Assembly: GCF_046546475.1 (NCBI RefSeq)
Contig: NZ_JBKGXS010000009.1
Coordinates: 124,001-188,000 of the forward strand
DNA: 64,000 nt
Reading direction: 5' to 3'
Origin: Pseudonocardia phyllosphaerae
Lineage (GTDB): Bacteria; Actinomycetota; Actinomycetes; Mycobacteriales; Pseudonocardiaceae
In this document: in pieces, positions 25,915 to 34,217 of the stretch
How the letters are laid out: every line of letters starts with the position of its first letter
How positions within the stretch are numbered: the stretch's first letter is position 1
Made by a program: the position numbers and the translations under genes
Notes under the pieces: model-generated
The model's input: only the letters and a program-made list of their open reading frames with translations
The model's database searches: none
What the model was told of the DNA's origin: nothing

Positions 25915-26655
25915 CTACTCCGCGGCCGGGCGCAGCACGTACCCGGCGCCCCGCACGGTGTGGATCATCGACGGGCGCCCGGCGTCGATCTTCTTGCGCA
26001 GGTAGGACACGTACAGCTCGACGACGTTGGACTGGCCGCCGAAGTCGTAGTGCCACACCCGGTCCAGGATCTGGGCCTTGGACAGCACCCGGCGCGGGTT
26101 GCGCATCAGGTAGCGCAGCAGCTCGAACTCGGTGGCGGTCAGCTCGATCCCCCGGTCGCCGCGGCGGACCTCGTGCGCGTCCTCGTCGAGCACCAGGTCC
26201 CCGACGACGAGCTCGGAGGACCGCTGCGCCGCCGCCATCCCGGCCCGGCGCAGCAGCCCGCGCAGCCGCGCGACCAGCTCCTCCAACGAGAACGGCTTGG
26301 TGACGTAGTCGTCGCCGCCCGCGGTCAGCCCGGCCACCCGGTCCTCGACGGCGTCGCGTGCAGTCAGGAACAGCACCGGCACCTCGGGGGTGCCTGCGCG
26401 GACCCGGCGCAGCACCTCGAAGCCGTCGACGTCGGGGAGCATCACGTCGAGGACGATCGCGTCCGGGCGGAACTCGCGCGCGGTGCGCACCGCGGTCAGC
26501 CCGTCCGCGGCGGCGCGGACCTCCCAGCCCTCGTAGCGCAGCGCCATCGACAGCAGGTCCGCCAGCGTGGCCTCGTCGTCGACGACCAGCACCCGGATCG
26601 GGCTGCCGTCGGAGCGGCGCAGCTGCTCGGCTCCCCGGTCGATCACCTCGGTCAT
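25915..26655 (-). CDS. OmpR-family response regulator
   Basis: A 246-aa two-component regulator. Receiver: RVLVVDDEATLADLL (acidic pocket), phospho-acceptor Asp in IVLDVMLPDVDG, LTARDAVEDRV, and VTKPFSLEELVARL. DNA-binding winged helix from about 145: ELTATEFELLRYLMRNP, LDRVWHYDFGGQSNVVELYVSYLRKKID, IHTVRGAGYVLR. ATG at 26655 is chosen because the open extension upstream (to 26715) has no family similarity. It partners with the kinase encoded immediately downstream. Confidence 0.93.
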   Translation of the reverse strand: MTEVIDRGAEQLRRSDGSPIRVLVVDDEATLADLLSMALRYEGWEVRAAADGLTAVRTAREFRPDAIVLDVMLPDVDGFEVLRRVRAGTPEVPVLFLTARDAVEDRVAGLTAGGDDYVTKPFSLEELVARLRGLLRRAGMAAAQRSSELVVGDLVLDEDAHEVRRGDRGIELTATEFELLRYLMRNPRRVLSKAQILDRVWHYDFGGQSNVVELYVSYLRKKIDAGRPSMIHTVRGAGYVLRPAAE

Positions 26656-26723
26656 GCTAGTGAGCACACACCCCGAACCTGTGCGTCCGCTGTGCCCGGG
26701 CTGTCGGGTGCCCACGAACGGGG

Positions 26724-27485
26724 CTAGCGGGCGCGCCAGTACCCCGTCGCGTAGACGGCGCGGCGGTCCATCCCGCGCTCACCCAGCAGGTGCGCCCGCA
26801 GGTCCTTCACCGCCGCGGACTCCCCGGACAGCCACGCCTGCCCGCGCCCGGACGGCAGCGCGGCGGCGGTGACGGCGGCGACCAGCGGCTCCCCGGGGGT
26901 GGCGTCGCCGCGGTGCACCCAGGTGACCTCGGCGTCGCCGGGCAGGGACTGCTCCTCACCGGCGTCGGCGACCTCGAGGAACGCGCGCACCGGTACCCCT
27001 GGCAGCTCGGCGGCCAGGGTCTCCAGCACCGTCGCGACGGCGGGCAGCGCCGACTCGTCGCCGATGACGACCTGGTGCTCGGCCGCCGGGTCGGGCGTCC
27101 AGCGCCCGCCGGGCTCGGACACCCCCACCCACGCGCCGGGCTCGGCGGCCACCGCCCACGCCGCCGCGGGCCCGTGCCCGGCGTGCACGACGAAGTCGAC
27201 GTCGAGCTCGCCGTGCTCACCGGCGTCGGGGACGAAGCGGCGCACCGTGTAGGTACGGATCGCAGGCCGCGGCTCCCCGGGCGGCCACACCGGGCCGCCG
27301 GTGCTCGCCCGCGGCACCGCGGGCCGTTCCTGGCCCTCGACCGGGAAGAACATCTTGATCCGGCGGTCGGGGCCGTGCCCGGGGAAGCCGTCGAGCTCGT
27401 CGCCGGTGAGGGTCACCCGGATCATCCGGGGCGTGACGCGCTCGGTGCGGGCGACCCGGAGCAGGCGCGGTGCGGTGGTGCTCAT
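26724..27485 (-). CDS. Siderophore-interacting protein (FAD-dependent ferric reductase)
   Basis: A 253-aa ViuB/SIP-family flavoprotein that reduces ferric siderophores to release iron in the cytoplasm. Seen: FAD-binding PAIRTYTVRRF near residue 77 (RxYTxR), VDFVVHAGHGPAAAWA near 100, VIGDESALPAVATVLETL near 140, and the C-terminal LSGESAAVKDLRAHL plus YATGYWRA. The size is typical. ATG 27485; GATACT precedes it by 8 nt. It runs in the same direction as the TetR gene 40 bp upstream. No clear iron box is seen at its start. Confidence 0.9.
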   Translation of the reverse strand: MSTTAPRLLRVARTERVTPRMIRVTLTGDELDGFPGHGPDRRIKMFFPVEGQERPAVPRASTGGPVWPPGEPRPAIRTYTVRRFVPDAGEHGELDVDFVVHAGHGPAAAWAVAAEPGAWVGVSEPGGRWTPDPAAEHQVVIGDESALPAVATVLETLAAELPGVPVRAFLEVADAGEEQSLPGDAEVTWVHRGDATPGEPLVAAVTAAALPSGRGQAWLSGESAAVKDLRAHLLGERGMDRRAVYATGYWRAR

Positions 27486-27525
27486 CGCCGCCGAGTATCC
27501 CAGGCGGGTACTGCAGGCGGCCCGG

Positions 27526-28140
27526 TCAGGCCTGCTCGCCCAGCCCCGCCAGCCCGGTCCAGACCACGTCCATCAGGTAGTCGGTGGCCTGCTCGACCGT
27601 CACCGTCTCGTCCTGGCCGCGCCACACCGCGAGCCGCTCGGCCGCGCCGACGATCACCTGGGCCCAGCCGGTGAGCCGGGCCTGCGGCGCGTCCGGGACC
27701 TGCGCGGCGAGCAGCCCGGCGATGAAGTCGGTCTGCTGGGTGCGGATCTCCTCGAGCGCGTCGTCGGCGATCCCGGCCTCGGTGCACAGCAGCTGCCAGG
27801 CCGGGGCGGCCGGGTCGAGGTAGGCGAAGAACGCCAGCGCCCCGTCGCGCAGCATGTCCCGCGGTGTGCCCGCGGTCTCCGCCGCGGCCGCGAGGACCCC
27901 GAGCAGCTCGGCGCGGGCGCGGGCGACGGTGGCGAGGAGCAGGCCCTCCTTGGAGCCGAAGTGGGTGTAGAGCACCGGCTTCGTGACGCCGACGCGGTCG
28001 GCGACGTCCTCCATCGAGGCGCCCGCGTAGCCGTGCTCGCCGAACACCGCGACGGCGGCGTCGACGATCTGGCGTTCCCGCTCGGCCCGCGGCACCCGGC
28101 GTCGCGGGGCGACGTCGGCCGGTGCCGTCCGCGGGCTCAT
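27526..28140 (-). CDS. TetR family transcriptional regulator
   Basis: A 204-aa repressor. HTH at about 20-65: RQIVDAAVAVFGEHGYAGAS, MEDVADRVGVTKPVLYTHFGSKEGL; the rest is a ligand-binding helical domain. TAGGCT stands 6 nt before the ATG with no Shine-Dalgarno. It is divergent from menC (82 bp) and upstream of the siderophore-interacting protein gene on the same strand; either neighbour could be its target. Ligand unknown. Confidence 0.9.
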   Translation of the reverse strand: MSPRTAPADVAPRRRVPRAERERQIVDAAVAVFGEHGYAGASMEDVADRVGVTKPVLYTHFGSKEGLLLATVARARAELLGVLAAAAETAGTPRDMLRDGALAFFAYLDPAAPAWQLLCTEAGIADDALEEIRTQQTDFIAGLLAAQVPDAPQARLTGWAQVIVGAAERLAVWRGQDETVTVEQATDYLMDVVWTGLAGLGEQA

Positions 28141-28222
28141 TCGCCGAGCCTACCGTGCACCCGGCCGCGCGCCCGGCCGTCGCGGCCGCGGCCGGGACAC
28201 CGGGGGACTAGGTTCGGTCCGC

Positions 28223-29173
28223 GTGGACGTCTACGCGCTCCCCATGACCACCCGGTTCCGGCGGATCACCGTCCGGGAGGGACTGCTGCTGCCCGGCCCG
28301 GCCGGCTGGGGCGAGTTCTGCCCGTTCACCGAGTACGACGACGCCGAGGCCGCGGCCTGGCTCGCCGCCGCCCGCGAGGCCGCCGAGACCGGCTGGCCGG
28401 AGCCGGTGCGCGACCGGGTCCCGGTGAACTGCACCGTGCCCGCCATCGGGCCAGAGCACGCGCAGCGGATCGTGCGGGCCTCCGGCGCGACGACGGCGAA
28501 GGTCAAGGTCGCCGACCCGGGGGCCGCGCCGGGGGAGGACGAGGAGCGGGTCGCCGCCGTCCGCGACGCCCTCGGCCCCGGCGGGCGGATCCGGGTCGAC
28601 GCCAACGCCGCCTGGTCCTACGACGAGGCCGTCGCCGCGATCACGAGCCTGGAGCGGGCGGCCGGGGGCCTGGAGTATGTCGAGCAGCCCTGCTGGGAGG
28701 TCGAGGACCTGGCCCGGGTACGGCGCGCGGTGGACGTCCCGGTCGCCGCCGACGAGTCGATCCGCCGGGCCGAGGACCCGATGCGGGTGGTGCGCGCCGA
28801 GGCCGCCGACGTCGTCGTGCTGAAGGTGTCGCCGCTGGGCGGGGTGCGGCGCGCGCTGCGGATCGCCGACGAGTGCGGGCTGCCGGTCGTGGTGTCCTCG
28901 GCGGTGGAGTCCAGCGTCGGGCTCGCCGCCGGGCTCGCCCTGGCCGGGGCGCTGCCGGAGCTGCCCTACGCCTGCGGGCTGGGGACCGCATCGCTGCTGA
29001 CCACCGACGTCGTCGCCGCCGACGACCGGCTCGTGCCTGCGGGCGGCACGCTGCCGGTGCTGCGCCGCGCGCCGGAGCCGGTGCGCGCCGCCGAGGTCGC
29101 CGCACCGCCGGAGCGGCAGCAGTGGTGGCGGGCCCGCTACGAGCGCGTCGCCGGGCTCGCCGTCACCGGCTGA
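28223..29173 (+). CDS. menC: o-Succinylbenzoate synthase
   Basis: Enolase-superfamily enzyme of menaquinone synthesis that dehydrates SHCHC to o-succinylbenzoate. 316 aa, as in actinobacterial MenC. Seen: GWGEFCPFTEYDDAEAA near residue 30, Lys pair in TTAKVKVADP near 92, metal ligands in IRVDANAAW near 128, EQPCWEVEDL near 155 and VAADESIRRAED near 175, and a C-terminal SSAVESSVGLAAGL. GTG at 28223 follows TAGGTT by 8 nt, a leaderless start. Other men genes are not in the window. Confidence 0.9.
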   Translation: MDVYALPMTTRFRRITVREGLLLPGPAGWGEFCPFTEYDDAEAAAWLAAAREAAETGWPEPVRDRVPVNCTVPAIGPEHAQRIVRASGATTAKVKVADPGAAPGEDEERVAAVRDALGPGGRIRVDANAAWSYDEAVAAITSLERAAGGLEYVEQPCWEVEDLARVRRAVDVPVAADESIRRAEDPMRVVRAEAADVVVLKVSPLGGVRRALRIADECGLPVVVSSAVESSVGLAAGLALAGALPELPYACGLGTASLLTTDVVAADDRLVPAGGTLPVLRRAPEPVRAAEVAAPPERQQWWRARYERVAGLAVTG

Positions 29174-29183
29174 GGCCCAGGGC

Positions 29184-29229
29184 GCCGCGGGCTCAGTACT
29201 GGGCAGTGAGCCGCGGGCTCAGTACTGGG
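29184..29229. repeat. Tandem duplication (26-bp period) across the PPOX stop codon
   Basis: The 20-bp string GCCGCGGGCTCAGTACTGGG occurs at 29184-29203 and again at 29210-29229, a 26-bp period. The right copy contains the stop codon of the PPOX-type gene; the left copy is a second Q-Y-stop image in the gap between convergent genes. Confidence 0.85.
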
Positions 29230-29830
29230 TGGTGCGGGCCATCGTGTTCATGGCCGCGTCGATCGCCCGGGCCGGGCCCTTCACGCCGTACTGGCCCTTG
29301 ATCAGCTTTCCGGCGCCGGGGACGTCCCGCTTCGCAGGCCAGGTGGCCGGGTCCCAGAGGTGCGAGCGCAGGAACGCCTTGGCGCAGTGCAGGAACACCT
29401 CCTCGACGTCGACGACGATCGCCACGTCCGGGGTGTGCTTCTTGACCGTCAGCCGCTCGGCGAAGTCGGGCTCGAACAGGATTCGGGCGCGGCCGTTGAT
29501 CCGCACCGTGTCGTTGGACCCCGGCACGACGACGATCATCCCGACCCGCGGGTCGTGCAGGATGTTGCGCATCGAGTCGAGCTTGTGGTTGCCCTTGCGG
29601 TCGGCGAAGGCGACGGTCCGCTCGTCGAGCACCAGCAGGCAGCCGGCCGGGTCGCCGCGCGGGGAGACGTCGACGCCGTCCGGCCCGGTCGTGGCGAACA
29701 GGAAGAACGGCGACGCGGCCAGGAACTCCGCGGTCACCGGGTCGATCACCTCGCGCGCCTTGTCGCGGATCGTGGCCGGCGGCTCCGCGATGACCTCGCG
29801 CAGCCGCGCCTCGTCGGTGATCTGCTCCAT
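29219..29830 (-). CDS. PPOX-type FMN-binding flavoprotein (MSMEG_1061-like)
   Basis: A 203-aa protein of the pyridoxamine-5'-phosphate-oxidase-like split barrel family. Seen: FFLFATTGPDGVDVSPRGDPAG near residue 42, VAFADRKGNHKLDSMRNIL near 75 (FMN phosphate contacts), DTVRINGRARI near 105, and FLHCAKAFLRSHLWDP near 145. It probably reduces a deazaflavin- or FMN-linked small molecule; the substrate is unknown. AGGGGA lies 6 nt before the ATG at 29830. Divergent from the renalase-like gene with a palindrome between them. Confidence 0.87.
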   Translation of the reverse strand: MEQITDEARLREVIAEPPATIRDKAREVIDPVTAEFLAASPFFLFATTGPDGVDVSPRGDPAGCLLVLDERTVAFADRKGNHKLDSMRNILHDPRVGMIVVVPGSNDTVRINGRARILFEPDFAERLTVKKHTPDVAIVVDVEEVFLHCAKAFLRSHLWDPATWPAKRDVPGAGKLIKGQYGVKGPARAIDAAMNTMARTTQY

Positions 29831-29854
29831 ACGGTTCCCCTCGTCGACCCCCTG

Positions 29855-29868
29855 TTAGGTCACCCTAA
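29855..29868. promoter_or_regulatory. TTAGG-N4-CCTAA palindrome in a divergent promoter
   Basis: TTAGGTCACCCTAA matches 12 of 14 bases of the first part of the DtxR/IdeR consensus TTAGGTTAGCCTAACCTAA, but the third half-site is weak. It is centred between the PPOX start (29830) and the renalase-like start (29914) and could control both. Confidence 0.4.
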
Positions 29869-29913
29869 TCTCGAACGTGCCCGCAGGGAAGATGCTGCCT
29901 AGTGTCGTCCGGT

Positions 29914-30864
29914 GTGAGCGTGGTCGTGGTCGGTGCGGGGATCTCCGGGGTGACGTGCGCGGCGGAGCTGGCCGCGCGCGGGCTCGGGGTGACCGTGCTG
30001 GAACGGTCCCACGGTCCCGGCGGACGTCTTGCGGTACATCGCCACCGGGGCCGTCCGGCCGACATCGGGGCCGCGTACCTCACCGTCGACGACCCGGAGT
30101 TCGACCGGCAGGTGCGTGACTGGGAACGCCGCGGGCTGCTCCGGGAGTGGACCGACACCCTCGCCGTGTTCGACGGCACCACCCGCGGCGACGACAGCAC
30201 CGGCCCGATGCGGTGGGCCGCACCGGACGGGTTGCGCTCGCTGGTCGCCGATCTCGTACACGGTGCCCGCCTCGACATCCGCACCGGCACCGAGGTCCGC
30301 GCCGTCGGGCCCGGACCGGTCGTCGACGGCGAGCCCTGCGACGCCGTCGTACTCGCGCTGCCCGACCCGCAGGCCGCCCGGCTGCTCGACCCCGCAGGCC
30401 CGGCCGGTGCGGCGGTGACCGGCCGCGCGTGGAATCCGGTGCTGGCCCTGACCCTCGGCTTCGCGGCCCGCGACCGGCCGGACCTGCGGTGCGCGTTCGT
30501 CAACGACCACCCGGTGCTGTCGCTGGTCGCCGACGACGGCGACCGTCGCGGCGACGGCGCCCCCGTGCTGGTCGCGCACTCCACCGGCGACGTGGCCCGG
30601 GCCCGTGACGCCGACCCCGCGGCCGCCGTCCCGGAGATGACCGCCGCCGTGCGCGAGCTGCTCGGCATCGGCGCGGAACCGGAATGGACCCACGTGCACC
30701 GCTGGCGCTACGCCGCCCCCGCCGCCCCGCACGACCGGCCGTTCCACCTGGGCGACGACGGCATCGGGATCTGCGGCGACGCCTGGGGCCGGCCGCGGGT
30801 GCAGACCGCGTGGCGCAGCGGCCTCGACCTCGGCCGCGCGCTCGCCGAGCGCCTCGGCGCCTGA
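29914..30864 (+). CDS. Renalase-like FAD-dependent oxidoreductase
   Basis: A 316-aa NAD(P)/FAD-binding protein of the amine-oxidase/renalase type. Seen: dinucleotide-binding VSVVVVGAGISGVTCAAEL at the very N-terminus, ERSHGPGGRLAVHR near 35, IGAAYLTVDDPEFDRQV, and C-terminal GIGICGDAWGRPRVQTAW for FAD. TAGTGT stands 8 nt before the GTG at 29914, which opens directly into the FAD motif; GTG at 29902 is a four-codon alternative. Bacterial renalases oxidise mis-reduced NAD(P)H isomers; that role is inferred. Confidence 0.83.
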   Translation: MSVVVVGAGISGVTCAAELAARGLGVTVLERSHGPGGRLAVHRHRGRPADIGAAYLTVDDPEFDRQVRDWERRGLLREWTDTLAVFDGTTRGDDSTGPMRWAAPDGLRSLVADLVHGARLDIRTGTEVRAVGPGPVVDGEPCDAVVLALPDPQAARLLDPAGPAGAAVTGRAWNPVLALTLGFAARDRPDLRCAFVNDHPVLSLVADDGDRRGDGAPVLVAHSTGDVARARDADPAAAVPEMTAAVRELLGIGAEPEWTHVHRWRYAAPAAPHDRPFHLGDDGIGICGDAWGRPRVQTAWRSGLDLGRALAERLGA

Positions 30865-30898
30865 CCGGGACACGAGCCGGCTCGGTGACGCGCGGCCG

Positions 30899-30934
30899 GT
30901 GACGCGGATCCGCCGGTCCGTGACGCGGATCCGC
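30899..30934 (+). promoter_or_regulatory. Two direct repeats 21 bp apart upstream of the GlcD-like gene
   Basis: GTGACGCGGATCCGC occurs at 30899-30913 and 30920-30934, a spacing of 21 bp (two helical turns). A shorter GTGACGCG lies at 30885. They end about 24 nt before a TACCGT -10 box (30958), the position of an activator or repressor array. Confidence 0.45.
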
Positions 30935-30970
30935 TGGCCGCGTGCGCATGCCACGCCTACCGTCGCGGGC

Positions 30971-32482
30971 ATGCCCGAGCGCGTCACCGTCGACAGCCCC
31001 GCCGCCGACCCGGCCGCGAGCCCCGCCGAGATCGCCCCGGAGGGCAGGCCGTTCGGCACCGCCACCGAGCCCGCCGAGCTGGACACCTCCGGCCCGAGCG
31101 CGGCCGGACGCGCCGTGCTCGCCGAGCTGGCCGCCACGCTCGATCCCGACCGGATGCTCACCGACCCCGACGTCGTCCGCACCTACGTGCACGACGAGGC
31201 CGAGTGGGCCGGGTACGGCACCCCGCTGTGCGTGGTGCGTGCCCGCAGCACCGACGACGTCGCCGCCACCGTCCGGGCCTGTGCGGCACACGGCGTCCCG
31301 GTCGTCCCGCGGGGCGCGGGCACCGGGCTGTCCGGGGGTGCGAACGCCGTCGCCGGCGGGGTCGTGATCTGCCTGGAGCGGATGCGCACGATCCGGGAGA
31401 TCTCGCCGGGGGAGCGGCTCGCCGTCGTCGAACCGGGGGTGGTGAACGACGACCTGCGCGCCGCCTGTGCCGAGCGGGGGCTCTGGTATCCGCCGGATCC
31501 GGCGTCGGCGCCCTGGTCGACGATCGGCGGGAACGTCGCGACCAACGCCGGCGGGCTGTGCTGCGTGAAGTACGGCGTGACCCGCGACTACGTGCTCGCC
31601 CTGGAGGTCGTGACGGCGACCGGTGAGGTCGTGCGGGTGGGGCGGCGGACCGCGAAGGGCGTCGTCGGGCTGGACCTGGCCGGGCTGATGGTCGGCTCCG
31701 AGGGCACCCTCGGCGTGATCACCGAGGTCACCGTGAAGCTGCGCCCGGCCCGCCCGGTCGCGCCGCGCACCGTCGTCGGGTTCTTCGGCTCGCTCGCCGA
31801 CTGCGGGGCCGCGGTCGCCGCCGTCACCGAGCGCGGGCTGCAACCGGCCATCTTCGAGCTCGTCGACCGGGAGTGCCTGCAGGCGGTCAACACCTGGAAG
31901 CAGGCCGGCCTGCCCGAGGACGCCGCCGTGCTGCTGCTCGCCCAGACCGACCTGCCCGAGCCCGCCGCCGAGGCCGAGGCCGACGCGATCCTCGCCGCGT
32001 TCACCGAGCACGGCGCCACCGAGGCGATGTCCTCGACCGACCCGGTGGAGTCCGAGGCGCTGTTCGGGGCGCGCCGGCTGGCCTACCCGGCGCTGGAGCA
32101 GCTGGGCATGGACATGCTCACCGAGGACGTCTGCGTGCCGCGCGGGCGGATGGCCGAGATGCTGGCCCGGGTCGAGGAGATCGCCGCGGCGCGCGGGGTG
32201 CGGATCGCGACCGTCGCGCACGCCGGTGACGGCAACCTGCACCCGCTGATGCTCACCCCGCGCGGTGACGAGGCGGCCAAGGAGCGCACCCGGGCGGCGT
32301 TCGACGAGATCATCGCCGCGGCTGTCGCGATGGGCGGGACGGTGACCGGGGAGCACGGCGTCGGGCTGCTCAAACGCGACGGCATGGTGCGCGAGCTGGG
32401 GCCCGAGGTCGTCGGGCTGCAGCGCGCGGTGAAGGCCGCGCTGGACCCGCAGGGGATCATGAACCCGGGCAAGGCCGTCTGA
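30971..32482 (+). CDS. GlcD-like FAD-linked 2-hydroxy acid oxidase/dehydrogenase
   Basis: A 503-aa flavoprotein of the glycolate/D-lactate dehydrogenase group (FAD_binding_4 plus FAD-oxidase C). Seen: VVPRGAGTGLSGGANAVAGG near residue 115, TIGGNVATNAGGLCCVKYGV near 185, GSEGTLGVITEVTVKLRP near 245, ATVAHAGDGNLHPLM near 420 and GEHGVGLLKRDGM near 460. It would oxidise a D-2-hydroxy acid. The N-terminal 55 aa are an Ala/Pro-rich extension. TACCGT stands 7 nt before the ATG (leaderless). The acceptor subunits GlcE/GlcF are not adjacent. Confidence 0.9.
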   Translation: MPERVTVDSPAADPAASPAEIAPEGRPFGTATEPAELDTSGPSAAGRAVLAELAATLDPDRMLTDPDVVRTYVHDEAEWAGYGTPLCVVRARSTDDVAATVRACAAHGVPVVPRGAGTGLSGGANAVAGGVVICLERMRTIREISPGERLAVVEPGVVNDDLRAACAERGLWYPPDPASAPWSTIGGNVATNAGGLCCVKYGVTRDYVLALEVVTATGEVVRVGRRTAKGVVGLDLAGLMVGSEGTLGVITEVTVKLRPARPVAPRTVVGFFGSLADCGAAVAAVTERGLQPAIFELVDRECLQAVNTWKQAGLPEDAAVLLLAQTDLPEPAAEAEADAILAAFTEHGATEAMSSTDPVESEALFGARRLAYPALEQLGMDMLTEDVCVPRGRMAEMLARVEEIAAARGVRIATVAHAGDGNLHPLMLTPRGDEAAKERTRAAFDEIIAAAVAMGGTVTGEHGVGLLKRDGMVRELGPEVVGLQRAVKAALDPQGIMNPGKAV

Positions 32483-32554
32483 GGTCCGGGCTCGCACCCG
32501 GGCGCCCGAGTGGGCGACGCCGATGTGGACGGCAGATGTCGCCCGGATGGCTGC

Positions 32555-32568
32555 GAGTGAAACCACTC
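32555..32568 (+). promoter_or_regulatory. Inverted repeat before the CYTH-CHAD gene
   Basis: GAGTG-AAAC-CACTC lies 20-33 nt before the ATG at 32588, overlapping the -35 region of a probable promoter whose -10 would be CACCCT. The arms are only 5 bp, so this is tentative. Confidence 0.28.
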
Positions 32569-32587
32569 ACAACGGGCACCCTGGATC

Positions 32588-34207
32588 ATGAGCGATGTCG
32601 CCCCCTCCGTCCCGTCCGATCCCCTCGTCGCGGAGGCGGGTGGGACCGCCCTCGGCTACAGCGGCCCCGCCCACGCCGCCGTGCCCGGCTGGCAGGTCCT
32701 CCCCGGCGTCCACGCCGTCGTCCCGGTCACCGAGGCCGAGGTCCGCGAGACCGAGCGCTACGACACCCCTGACCTGCGGCTCTGCCCGGCCGGGATCGTG
32801 CTGGAGATCGAGCGTGTCATCCACGACCGGGCCGCCGACGCCCCGGACACCGAGGCGTGGGTGCTGCGCCTGCCCGACTCCCGGCCCGGGGAGCAGCTCA
32901 CCGTGCCGGTCCCCGCGGAGGGGGTCGAGGGCGTCGACCCCGGTCAGGTCCCGGCGCAGATGGAGGTACTCGTCCGGCGGTTGCGCGGCGACGAGGAGCT
33001 CGGTCCGGTCGGGCGGGTGCGCACCGTGCGGTCGGTGTCGCGGCTGCGTTCCGACGACGCCCGCGAGCTCGCCACCGTGCACCACGACGAGGTGCAGGTC
33101 GCGACGCTCGGTGCGGAGACCGCGATCGAGAACTGGACCGAGGTGACGGTGTACCCCGCGGCCGCCGGAGCGCCGTTGCTGCAGGAGATCGACGCGGCGC
33201 TGCGCTCGGTCGGGCTGAACCGGGCCCCGGAGCCCGGCGGGCAGGTGCGGCTGGCCGAGCTGCTCGCCGAACGCGCACCCGCCGAGCCACCACGGCACAC
33301 CGGTGAGCCCGGCAGCGCAGGTGCGCTGCTGCTCGGCTACCTCGGCGCCAAGGTCGACGCGCTCGCCGCCGCCGAGGCCGACCTGCGCGCCGACCGCCCC
33401 GACGCGGTGCACCAGATGCGGGTCAACGCGCGCCGGCTGCGCAGTGCGCTGCGCAGCTACCGCTCGCTGCTCGACGGGCCGCGGGTGCCGCACCTGATCG
33501 CCGAGCTGCGCTGGCTCGGGCAGGCACTCGCCGGGGAACGCGACGCCGAGGTCCAGCAGGAGCGTCTCGAGGCCGCGATCGCCGGGCTCGACGACGATCT
33601 CGTTCTCGGGCCGGTCCAGGCACAGGTCACCCGGCACTTCGCCCGGCTGCGGGCCGAGTCGCGGGCCGCGGTGACCGAGGTCGTCGACGGTCGCCGCTAC
33701 GCCGACCTGCAGGCGGGACTGCGCCGGCTGCTGGCCGACCCGCCGCTGTCCGGGAGGGCGGGCAGGTCCGCGGCGAAGGTGCTGCCCGGGGTCGTGGCGA
33801 AGACCGCGGCGAAGCTGGAACGGCGGATGGATGCGGCGCTGGCCGATCTCGCCGAGGGCGAGCAGGCGCCGGAGTCGCTGCACCGGGCACGCAAGACCGG
33901 CAAGCAGCTGCGCTACGCGGCCGAGGTCGTCCGGCCTGCGGGTGGTCGTCTCGGGACCGACGCCCGCGGGTTCGCCAAGGAGCTCAAGGCCGTGCAGCGG
34001 GTGCTCGGCGACCACCAGGACGCCGTCGTCGCCCGGGAGACGCTGCGCACCCTCGGCGCCCGCGCCGGCGCGGAGCAGAGCAACGGCTTCACCTACGGGG
34101 TGTTGCACGGCCACGACACCGCCGAGATGGCGGCGCTGGAGCAGCGGCTGCCGCAGGTCTGGGAGCAGACGTGGTCGACGAAGGCGTGCCGCCGGATGCG
34201 GGGCTAG
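32588..34207 (+). CDS. CYTH-CHAD domain protein (degenerate CYTH)
   Basis: 539 aa. Residues 35-220 have the CYTH tunnel fold rhythm (RYDTPDLRLCPAGIVLEIER, WVLRLPDSRPGEQLTVPVP, VRTVRSVSRLRSDD), but the N-terminal ExExK signature that binds triphosphate metal complexes is not recognisable. Residues 255-535 are a CHAD helical domain with HQMRVNARRLRSALRSYRSLL near 277, RWLGQALAGERDAEVQ, and SLHRARKTGKQLRYAAEVV near 435, whose conserved basic residues bind polyphosphate. CYTH-CHAD proteins are linked to polyphosphate. The start is ATG 32588. Confidence 0.87.
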   Translation: MSDVAPSVPSDPLVAEAGGTALGYSGPAHAAVPGWQVLPGVHAVVPVTEAEVRETERYDTPDLRLCPAGIVLEIERVIHDRAADAPDTEAWVLRLPDSRPGEQLTVPVPAEGVEGVDPGQVPAQMEVLVRRLRGDEELGPVGRVRTVRSVSRLRSDDARELATVHHDEVQVATLGAETAIENWTEVTVYPAAAGAPLLQEIDAALRSVGLNRAPEPGGQVRLAELLAERAPAEPPRHTGEPGSAGALLLGYLGAKVDALAAAEADLRADRPDAVHQMRVNARRLRSALRSYRSLLDGPRVPHLIAELRWLGQALAGERDAEVQQERLEAAIAGLDDDLVLGPVQAQVTRHFARLRAESRAAVTEVVDGRRYADLQAGLRRLLADPPLSGRAGRSAAKVLPGVVAKTAAKLERRMDAALADLAEGEQAPESLHRARKTGKQLRYAAEVVRPAGGRLGTDARGFAKELKAVQRVLGDHQDAVVARETLRTLGARAGAEQSNGFTYGVLHGHDTAEMAALEQRLPQVWEQTWSTKACRRMRG

Positions 34208-34217
34208 CCTGGCCGGC

